In this document: piece after piece, positions 1 through 5,098 of the stretch
How positions within the stretch are numbered: position 1 is the stretch's first letter
Layout: each line of letters opens with the position of its first letter
Source of the DNA: Gammaproteobacteria bacterium
Lineage (GTDB): Bacteria; Pseudomonadota; Gammaproteobacteria; Steroidobacterales; JABDKV01
NCBI GenBank assembly: GCA_029862285.1
Contig: JAOTXR010000190.1
Coordinates: forward strand, 1 to 5,098
Reading direction: 5' to 3'
DNA length: 5,098 bases
Notes under the pieces: model-generated
Told to the model about the DNA's origin: nothing
Databases searched by the model: none
Seen by the model: only the letters and a program-made list of their open reading frames with translations
Made by a program: the position numbers and the translations under genes

Positions 1-1313
1 GGGACATCTCGCGTGACGCACCGTACTTCGGTTTTTCAGTACCAGGTCTGCCCGATCATTACTTTTACGTTTGGCTGGATGCACCGGTCGGCTACATGGC
101 CAGTTTCCGTAATCTTTGCGATCGGACGCCAGAACTGGATTTCGACAGTTTCTGGGCACCTGACAGCGATGCCGAGGTTTATCACTTTATCGGTAAGGAC
201 ATCGTCTATTTTCACTGCCTGTTCTGGCCGGCAGTGCTACAGGGATCAGGGTTCAGAATTCCAACGTCTGTCTATGCGCATGGATTTCTCACCGTTAGCG
301 GGCAAAAGATGTCCAAGCGACGACGGACTTTCATCACCGCCAGGCAGTACCTTGACAGCCTGTCACCGGAATATCTGCGTTATTACTACGCAGCCAAGCT
401 TGGACCTGGCGTTGACGACATCGACTTAAACCTCGAGGACTTCGTCCAGCGCGTCAATTCCGATGTCGTCGGCAAACTGGTCAATATCGCCAGTCGCTGC
501 GCTGGTTTCATCACCAAGAATTTTGACGGCCAGCTGGCGGCTGCTTTGCCGGAACCGGCATTGTTCGACGAATTTGCCGATGCCAGAGACAGGCTGGCAC
601 AACTCTATGAAGACCGCGAATACTCACGGGCAATGCGCGAGATAATGGCGCTGGCCGACCGCGCCAATCGCTACATCGACGAGCACAAGCCGTGGCAGGC
701 CATTAAAGATTCACAGCGGCACGCGGAAGTGCACGCCGTGTGCACTCAGGGCCTCAATTTATATCGCTCGCTGATCATTTATCTCAAGCCGGTGTTACCG
801 TCCATCGCAGAGGCCAGCGAAGCCTTGTTCAACAGCGCTCCCCTGCTTTGGGAAGATGCCAAGAAACCCTTGCTCGACGCCCCGATTCGACGATTCAAAC
901 CACTGATACAGCGCATGGATATCAAGCAGGTTCAGAATATGCTCAAGACTGCCGATGCTACAGATGACCAAAAAAAGGCCGACGAAGACCAGATCGATAT
1001 TGACCGGTTCCTGAATGTCGACTTGCGTGTCGCACGTATCGTCACAGCAGAGCACGTCGATGGCGCGGACAAACTGTTGCGTCTCACGCTTGATCTGGGT
1101 GACGAGCGACGAACTGTATTCGCCGGAATTCGTTCAGCTTACGAGCCAGAGGATTTGCAGGACAGGCTGACAGTGGTCGTGGCCAACCTGAAGCCACGCA
1201 AAATGCGATTTGGCGTCTCCGAAGGAATGGTGCTGGCTGCCGGCCCCGGTGGCTCCGACATTTTCCTGATCAGCCCGGATTCCGGCGCCAAACCCGGCAT
1301 GCGTGTGCGATGA
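1..1313 (+). CDS. metG: Methionyl-tRNA synthetase, 5'-truncated by window edge
   Basis: This cytoplasmic class I synthetase charges tRNA-Met with methionine using ATP. The first full codon is at base 3, and 436 codons are visible before TGA at 1311. From memory they align to E. coli MetG from about residue 230 (of 677), so the HIGH motif and zinc-binding insert lie upstream. Visible in order: the methionine-pocket segment WLDAPVGYM (72-98), equivalent to E. coli W253-Y260; the GKDIVYFH segment; a KMSKS-type loop at 306-320 that reads KMSKR; and the helical anticodon-binding domain, with N (483), R (495) and W (693) matching E. coli N391, R395 and W461. A short charged linker (about 955-992) leads to a C-terminal OB-fold, tRNA-binding/dimerisation domain with VDLRVARI and [13 protein letters not shown]. 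The stop overlaps the rsxA start. Oddities are the KMSKR-R-R loop and a 7-A run in the linker. The family assignment is very secure. Confidence 0.98.
   Translation, partial: DISRDAPYFGFSVPGLPDHYFYVWLDAPVGYMASFRNLCDRTPELDFDSFWAPDSDAEVYHFIGKDIVYFHCLFWPAVLQGSGFRIPTSVYAHGFLTVSGQKMSKRRRTFITARQYLDSLSPEYLRYYYAAKLGPGVDDIDLNLEDFVQRVNSDVVGKLVNIASRCAGFITKNFDGQLAAALPEPALFDEFADARDRLAQLYEDREYSRAMREIMALADRANRYIDEHKPWQAIKDSQRHAEVHAVCTQGLNLYRSLIIYLKPVLPSIAEASEALFNSAPLLWEDAKKPLLDAPIRRFKPLIQRMDIKQVQNMLKTADATDDQKKADEDQIDIDRFLNVDLRVARIVTAEHVDGADKLLRLTLDLGDERRTVFAGIRSAYEPEDLQDRLTVVVANLKPRKMRFGVSEGMVLAAGPGGSDIFLISPDSGAKPGMRVR
306..329 (+). other. metG: KMSKS ATP-binding loop of MetG, variant KMSKRRRT
   Basis: The codons read K-M-S-K-R-R-R-T. 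E. coli MetG has K-M-S-K-S-R-G-T here. The catalytic second lysine (E. coli K335, codon 315-317) is kept. The fifth position changes from serine to arginine, and the glycine two residues later also becomes arginine. The coding DNA is a CGA-CGA-CGG run. The reading frame is intact on both sides, with the following TFI and then the LRYYYAAKL segment matching the family. Confidence 0.85.
971..977 (+). promoter_or_regulatory. Candidate -1 frameshift heptamer A AAA AAG in metG
   Basis: Seven A residues (970-976) followed by G give zero-frame codons CAA AAA AAG. This is the same heptamer, in the same phase, as the programmed frameshift site of E. coli dnaX. A -1 slip would read eight more codons (977-1000) and stop at TGA 1001-1003, just before the OB-fold domain. 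I see no clear upstream Shine-Dalgarno-like stimulator and only a weak possible stem downstream (CGAC 980-983 with GTCG 1017-1020). The heptamer is certain; its use in slippage is unproven. Confidence 0.35.
1310..1313 (+). promoter_or_regulatory. ATGA stop/start overlap, metG to rsxA
   Basis: The rsxA ATG (1310-1312) shares bases with the metG TGA (1311-1313). The roughly 20 bases upstream contain no AGGAG-like sequence, so re-initiation by ribosomes finishing metG is the simplest route to rsxA translation. The overlap is seen directly; the coupling is inferred. Confidence 0.7.
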
Positions 1314-1891
1314 ACGAGCTGCTGCTGATATTGGTAGGCACAATGCTGGTCAACAACCTGGTGCTGACCAGGTTCCTGGGTCTTTGTCCATTTCTCGGTG
1401 TTACCGGCAAACTGGAAACGGCTGTTGGTATGTCACTGGCAACGATTTTCGTGCTGACACTGGCTGCCGCCGTCTCATTCCTGATCGACCAATACTTGTT
1501 GCAACCTTATGCGCTGGCTTATCTGCGTATTATCACTTTTATACTCGTAATCGCTGTGATCGCGAAATTTGCGGAGATGATGGTGCGAAAGATCAACCCG
1601 CTGTTGCATCAGTTGCTGGGTATTTTTCTGCCGCTGGTAGTCAGTAATTGCGCAATACTCGGGGTTGTACTGTTGAATGTGCAGGAGTCACGCAGTTTTC
1701 TCGAGTCGCTTTTTTATGGATTCGGTGCCGCCACCGGCTTTTCACTGGTGCTGGTGCTGTTTGCGGCAATACGCGAACGCATTGCAGTGGCCGATGTGCC
1801 CCGGCCGTTTCGTGGCGCCGCAATTGCGATGATTACCGCCGGCATGATGTCCCTCGCCTTCATGGGTTTTACGGGACTAATAAAGACCTGA
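1310..1891 (+). CDS. rsxA: Electron transport complex subunit RsxA (RnfA)
   Basis: This is an integral inner-membrane subunit of the Rnf/Rsx complex, homologous to NqrE of the Na+-pumping NADH:quinone reductase. It is 193 residues, the same length as E. coli RsxA, and nearly every block matches. Six hydrophobic segments lie at about residues 4-22, 38-60, 71-90, 101-123, 133-153 and 170-190. The two family cysteines are present: C26 in FLGLCPF and C114 in SNCAILGV. In Rnf/Nqr structures the cysteines of this subunit and its paralogue (RsxE here) bind a [2Fe-2S] cluster within the membrane. The signature [19 protein letters not shown] follows at about 151-169. No other in-frame start is needed: ATG 1310 gives the family N-terminus. 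It overlaps metG by 4 bases and ends 1 base before rsxB. Confidence 0.97.
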   Translation: MNELLLILVGTMLVNNLVLTRFLGLCPFLGVTGKLETAVGMSLATIFVLTLAAAVSFLIDQYLLQPYALAYLRIITFILVIAVIAKFAEMMVRKINPLLHQLLGIFLPLVVSNCAILGVVLLNVQESRSFLESLFYGFGAATGFSLVLVLFAAIRERIAVADVPRPFRGAAIAMITAGMMSLAFMGFTGLIKT

Positions 1892-1895
1892 AATG
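1889..1895 (+). promoter_or_regulatory. rsxA/rsxB junction, TGA-A-ATG
   Basis: One base separates the rsxA stop (1889-1891) from the rsxB ATG (1893-1895). The upstream sequence has only a weak purine stretch (TAAAGA at 1881-1886) and no good Shine-Dalgarno, which favours coupled translation. Confidence 0.55.
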
Positions 1896-2447
1896 ACCGC
1901 GGCACTTATTTTGCTGGTCGGCGTCACGCTGCTAATCGCCCTGGCGCTGATGGCGTTCGCACGCGCCCTCGAGGTTGAAGGAACGCCGGAGACTGACGCC
2001 CTCGATGCATTGTTGCCACAGACCCAGTGTGGGCAGTGCAAATTCGACGGCTGCCGGCCGTATGCTGACGCGATTGCCCGGGGCGAGGCGGATATCGACC
2101 GGTGCCCGCCCGGGGGCCAGGAAGTGATTCGCGAGATTGCCTTGCTTCTGGGTCGCGACGTCATTCCACTCAACCCCGAATACGGTCACGAAACCGCCCG
2201 CGAAATCGCTTTTGTCGACGAACAACTGTGCATCGGCTGTAAAAAATGCATTCAGGCATGCCCGGTTGACGCCATTGTTGGCGCGCCAAAGCTGATGCAT
2301 ACCGTCATCGCAGATGAATGTACCGGCTGCAAGCTCTGCGTGCCGGTTTGTCCGGTTGACTGCATCACCATGCTGCCGGCCGTTACCGGAATACGCGCCT
2401 GGAAAATTTCCAGACCCAAACGTGAGCCACGGGCCCGCATCGACTAA
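1893..2447 (+). CDS. rsxB: Electron transport complex subunit RsxB (RnfB), polyferredoxin
   Basis: This is the membrane-anchored iron-sulfur subunit that passes electrons between RsxC and the membrane subunits. It has 184 residues (E. coli about 192). One N-terminal hydrophobic anchor spans about residues 4-23. A four-cysteine domain follows, with C46, C49, C54 and C71 (QCGQC-x4-C, then RCPPGG), expected to hold one [4Fe-4S] cluster. Two bacterial-ferredoxin motifs complete it: C113-C116-C119-C123 (CIGCKKCIQACP) and C143-C146-C149-C153 (CTGCKLCVPVCP), each a [4Fe-4S] site. VDAIVGA and MHTVI between them match the E. coli protein. The C-terminus is a short basic tail rich in R, K and P. All twelve expected ligands are intact. 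The start is fixed by the anchor helix and the 1-base gap from rsxA; the stop TAA directly abuts the rsxC ATG. Confidence 0.97.
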   Translation: MTAALILLVGVTLLIALALMAFARALEVEGTPETDALDALLPQTQCGQCKFDGCRPYADAIARGEADIDRCPPGGQEVIREIALLLGRDVIPLNPEYGHETAREIAFVDEQLCIGCKKCIQACPVDAIVGAPKLMHTVIADECTGCKLCVPVCPVDCITMLPAVTGIRAWKISRPKREPRARID

Positions 2448-2450
2448 ATG
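2445..2450 (+). promoter_or_regulatory. rsxB/rsxC junction, TAA-ATG with no gap
   Basis: The rsxB stop is followed immediately by the rsxC start. No Shine-Dalgarno-like sequence lies in the preceding 20 bases, and no other ATG, GTG or TTG lies in frame in the first 30 codons of rsxC. The start is therefore well supported and probably reached by re-initiation. Confidence 0.6.
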
Positions 2451-4073
2451 AACATTGATTCAGACAAGCCGGATACCGGGGACGAACTGGCAACCGACGT
2501 ACTCAGTGACGAACTGACCCCGATCAAGAAGCACTCGGGTTTTTACGGCGGACTGGTCCTGCCTACCGCCAAACACATATTGGCCGAGCAGCCGTTGCGC
2601 TACGCGCCATTACCGGCGGAAGTGGTGTTGCCGCTGTCACAACATGCCGGCATGCCTGCCACGCCCATCGTCACTGTTGGTCAGGCTGTGTTGCGTGGAG
2701 AATGTATCGCTGCAGCGAATGGCTTCGTAAGCGCCACTATTCACGCTTCGAGTTCAGGAACGGTAACCGCTATCGAGGAACGGCCGGTACCGCATCCATC
2801 CGGGCTAAACGCACCCTGTATTGTAATCGAGACCGATGGCGCGGACCGCTGGTGCGAACCCGATCCCGTCGTCGGCGACTACCATACCGAAGATCCGGTT
2901 CGCGTAAGACAGCGAGTGCGTGATGCCGGAATAGTCGGTCTCGGCGGCGCCGTTTTTCCAACATCCACCAAACTAACGGCGCGAGCCGATACAAACGTGC
3001 ATACGCTGATACTCAACGGCGCCGAGTGCGACCCGGATATCAGTTGCGACGAAACCCTCATGCGCCAGCGGCCCGACGACATCATTGCGGGTGCCCGTAT
3101 CGTGCTCCATGTGCTGCAAGTCAATCGCTGTGTCATTGGCGTGGAGGAAGACAAGCCGCAATGCGAAGATGCGCTGCGTGCGTCCGTGGAAAAATTCGAC
3201 GACGATCGCTTCGAGGTAGTGCGAGTACCGGCCATCTACCCGGAGGGCTCCGAACGCCAGCTCATTCAAGCACTCAGCGGTTACGAAGTTCCCAGCAATG
3301 GGCTGCCACTCGACATCGGTTTCGTTTGCATCAATGTGGCGACGGCGGCGGCCATCAATACTGCCATAACCGATGGCCGAAGCCTTACAGAGCGCACGGT
3401 CACTGTAACCGGCGATGGCATTAAAGAACCGGCCAACGTGGTCGCACGTCTTGGTACGCCAATATCGTCTCTGGTTGATGTCTGCGGTGGTTATGCCGAA
3501 GACGTAAACCGCCTGGTAGTCGGTGGTGCAATGATGGGTTTCGCCGTCGGTGACGACAACATTCCTGTAATAAAGGCGTGCAATTCAGTTCTGGCGATGA
3601 CGCCGGAGCACGCACGGCAGGCAACTGGAATTCGGCCGTGCATACGCTGCGGCGAATGCGCTCGCGTTTGTCCGTCCAGACTACTGCCGCAGCAACTGTA
3701 CTGGTATGCGGGTTCGCACGATCATGACAAGCTGGAGCGCTACAATATATTTGACTGCATTGAGTGCGGCTGCTGTGACTACGTGTGCCCGAGCAACATC
3801 CGTCTCTCACAGCACTTCCGGTTTGCGAAGACGGAAATTGCTATCCGCGAGGCCGACCGGCAACGCGCGGCGGTGGCAAGAGACCGCTTCGATAATCGGA
3901 ACAAGCGCCTGATGGAAGAAAAGGCACGGCGCGACGAACGACTTGCCGAAAAGAAACAGCAGGCTGTGGCAGCAGCCGATATCCACCAGCGCCGCCAGGT
4001 AATTCAAGAAGTAATGCAACGAGTCCGTGCCCGCGAGGCGGCAGACAACCACAATAGTGCCGACATTCGATGA
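2448..4073 (+). CDS. rsxC: Electron transport complex subunit RsxC (RnfC)
   Basis: This is the peripheral cytoplasmic subunit that exchanges electrons with NAD(H). It has 541 residues, against about 740 in E. coli. In order: an acidic N-terminal extension (1-26); the RnfC barrel-sandwich region starting at GFYGG (31-35) and including SSGTVTAIEE; an NuoF-like nucleotide/flavin region with GLGGAVFPT (164-172), NGAECDPDIS (190-199) and YPEGSERQL; an SLBB-type segment (about 310-350, VTVTGDGIKEPANV); and two ferredoxin motifs, C398-C401-C404-C408 and C437-C440-C443-C447, for two [4Fe-4S] clusters. The C-terminal part (about 460-541) is a charged, probably coiled-coil helix rich in R, K, E and A. 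It lacks the long alanine-rich repeat tail of the enterobacterial protein. Both glycine-loop and acidic-loop motifs carry substitutions. It abuts rsxB and overlaps rsxD by 4 bases. Confidence 0.97.
   Translation: MNIDSDKPDTGDELATDVLSDELTPIKKHSGFYGGLVLPTAKHILAEQPLRYAPLPAEVVLPLSQHAGMPATPIVTVGQAVLRGECIAAANGFVSATIHASSSGTVTAIEERPVPHPSGLNAPCIVIETDGADRWCEPDPVVGDYHTEDPVRVRQRVRDAGIVGLGGAVFPTSTKLTARADTNVHTLILNGAECDPDISCDETLMRQRPDDIIAGARIVLHVLQVNRCVIGVEEDKPQCEDALRASVEKFDDDRFEVVRVPAIYPEGSERQLIQALSGYEVPSNGLPLDIGFVCINVATAAAINTAITDGRSLTERTVTVTGDGIKEPANVVARLGTPISSLVDVCGGYAEDVNRLVVGGAMMGFAVGDDNIPVIKACNSVLAMTPEHARQATGIRPCIRCGECARVCPSRLLPQQLYWYAGSHDHDKLERYNIFDCIECGCCDYVCPSNIRLSQHFRFAKTEIAIREADRQRAAVARDRFDNRNKRLMEEKARRDERLAEKKQQAVAAADIHQRRQVIQEVMQRVRAREAADNHNSADIR
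4070..4073 (+). promoter_or_regulatory. ATGA stop/start overlap, rsxC to rsxD
   Basis: The rsxD ATG (4070-4072) overlaps the rsxC TGA (4071-4073), the same arrangement as at metG/rsxA. No Shine-Dalgarno is visible upstream, so termination-reinitiation coupling is inferred. Confidence 0.65.
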
Positions 4074-5098
4074 AATTCCAGATCGAACCGGCGCCACACA
4101 TCATCGATGCCCGCCCGGTGCCGCAACTCATGCGCGAGGTCCTGATCGCGATGATTCCGGCGCTGCTCGTCTATGTATGGTTCTTTGGCATCGGTTTGCT
4201 GGTAAACGCGGCAATTGCAACAGCGGTTGCCCTTGCCAGCGAAGCTGCCATGCTGCGGTTGCGCGGCCGCAATTTGCCGCTATATCTTGGCGATTACAGC
4301 GCCGTAGTCACCGCCGTGTTATTGGCTTTTGCCCTGCCCGCTCTTACGCCCTGGTACGTGACAGCGATCGGCACAGTTTTTGCGATCGTGTTCGCCAAGC
4401 ACATCTATGGCGGTCTTGGCTTCAACCCGTTCAATCCGGCGATGGCTGGGTATGTCTTGTTGTTGATTGCGTATCCCGCGCCGCTCGCAGATCTGTGGAT
4501 CTCACCACGCGGCATGGATGGCGGTTTGAGTGTCGGCCAGACGCTGGCAACCATATTCAGTGCCTCGCCACCTGAGATGCTGACATGGGATGCAATTACG
4601 TCGGCCACGCCGCTCGACCAGGTGCAAAGCAATCTGAGCAGATCCATGACGATGAGCGAAATCAGCGCCGAACCGATGATGAGCAGCAATGTTGTCGGCG
4701 CCTGGTTATGGTTTAACCTCGCCATCGCTGCCGGTGGCATTTACATGCTCATACGCGGCGTCATCCGTTGGCATATTCCGGTCGCGGTACTCGCCGGACT
4801 GGCATCGATGGCGCTGATTTTCTACCTCGTGGACGCCGACCGCTATCCTTCACCCTTGTTTCACCTGACGACAGGTGCAGCGATGCTTGGAGCTTTCTTC
4901 ATTGCGACCGATCCGGTATCGGCGGCAACCAGCATCCGCGGCAGGCTGATTTATGGCCTTGGCATTGGTGCGCTGACTTACACTATTCGCACATGGGGTG
5001 CTTACCCGGATGGCATGGCCTTCTCGGTGTTGCTGATGAACATGGCAGTACCGGCGATCGATTACTTCACCATACCGGCAGCCTATGGAGCGCGGAAT
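4070..5098 (+). CDS. rsxD: Electron transport complex subunit RsxD (RnfD), 3'-truncated by window edge
   Basis: This is an integral membrane flavoprotein subunit, homologous to NqrB. The open frame runs 343 codons to the last base with no stop; E. coli RsxD is 352 residues, and the visible end (IDYFTIPAAYG) matches its final segment, so only a few codons are missing. Hydrophobic segments lie at about residues 22-60 (two), 76-110 (two), 123-140, 207-229, 236-254, 266-283, 293-307 and 315-334. Signatures include the GFNPFNPAMAGY block (117-128), FFIATDPVSAATS (276-288), RGRLIYG (290-296) and YPDGMAFSVLLMN (312-324). T180 in the SATPLD motif (codon 4607-4609) corresponds to the threonine that carries covalently bound FMN (about T187 in E. 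coli), on the periplasmic side; attachment normally needs ApbE, not seen here. The start overlaps the rsxC stop, and the N-terminus matches the family. Confidence 0.96.
   Translation, partial: MKFQIEPAPHIIDARPVPQLMREVLIAMIPALLVYVWFFGIGLLVNAAIATAVALASEAAMLRLRGRNLPLYLGDYSAVVTAVLLAFALPALTPWYVTAIGTVFAIVFAKHIYGGLGFNPFNPAMAGYVLLLIAYPAPLADLWISPRGMDGGLSVGQTLATIFSASPPEMLTWDAITSATPLDQVQSNLSRSMTMSEISAEPMMSSNVVGAWLWFNLAIAAGGIYMLIRGVIRWHIPVAVLAGLASMALIFYLVDADRYPSPLFHLTTGAAMLGAFFIATDPVSAATSIRGRLIYGLGIGALTYTIRTWGAYPDGMAFSVLLMNMAVPAIDYFTIPAAYGARN

Noticed and set aside
13..429. A 138-codon open frame on the + strand overlapping metG.
   Set aside because: The metG frame carries aligned catalytic residues over the same bases; this frame gives no recognisable protein and is a codon-bias shadow.
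1000..1005. TTGACC, a -35-like hexamer in the metG 3' region that could start an internal rsx promoter.
   Set aside because: No TATAAT-like hexamer is found 16-18 bases downstream.
3741..3746. TACAAT, a -10-like hexamer inside rsxC.
   Set aside because: The nearest -35-like hexamer (TTCGCA, 3713-3718) is 22 bases away, outside the 16-18 base range, and the bases encode the conserved Y-N-I before the second cluster motif.
3421..3810. A 129-codon antisense frame across the rsxC cluster motifs, and other minus-strand frames such as 1932-2300 and 2879-3235.
   Set aside because: They lie wholly inside well-supported genes, show no family motifs and have the composition expected of reverse-complement coding sequence.
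4027..4575. A 182-codon + strand frame spanning the rsxC/rsxD junction.
   Set aside because: The overlapping rsxD frame encodes conserved RnfD blocks; this frame is arginine-rich, low-complexity shadow sequence.
1..5098. Search for CRISPR arrays, insertion sequences, tRNA or other RNA genes, inverted-repeat terminators and defence or toxin genes.
   Set aside because: The window is filled end to end by five conserved core genes with at most one intergenic base; no such element fits or was seen.

Overview
The window is a single plus-strand run of five genes with almost no non-coding DNA: the 3' two-thirds of metG (methionyl-tRNA synthetase), complete rsxA, rsxB and rsxC, and rsxD nearly to its end. 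The organism is most likely a gammaproteobacterium. All five proteins align closely, from memory, with the E. coli proteins: RsxA has the same 193-residue length, and MetG keeps the E. coli architecture with a C-terminal OB-fold domain. The base composition is moderately GC-rich and the order rsxA-B-C-D is the usual one in this class. I cannot name a genus.

Layout: 1-1313 metG (5' end missing); 1310-1891 rsxA; 1893-2447 rsxB; 2448-4073 rsxC; 4070-5098 rsxD, cut off by the window edge close to its expected C-terminus. Junctions are a 4-base overlap, a 1-base gap, a 0-base gap and a 4-base overlap. None of the four starts has a convincing Shine-Dalgarno sequence, so translational coupling along one polycistronic message is the likely mode of expression. 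No intergenic stretch can hold a terminator or an RNA gene, and I saw no convincing promoter. rsxG, rsxE and perhaps nth would be expected downstream.

Function: RsxABCD are four of the six core subunits of the Rnf/Rsx membrane complex. RsxC is the cytoplasmic NADH-side subunit with two [4Fe-4S] clusters. RsxB is a membrane-anchored ferredoxin-like subunit with three predicted [4Fe-4S] clusters. RsxA is a membrane subunit carrying the paired cysteines linked to a [2Fe-2S] site. RsxD is a membrane subunit with the threonine that carries covalent FMN. The complex couples NADH/ferredoxin electron transfer to an ion gradient; in E. coli it also keeps the redox sensor SoxR reduced. MetG charges tRNA-Met and has no known direct link to it.

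I do not see a new system here. The points most worth checking are an in-frame A AAA AAG slippery heptamer in the MetG interdomain linker with a stop soon after in the -1 frame, an altered KMSKS loop in MetG, and the translational linkage of metG to rsxA.
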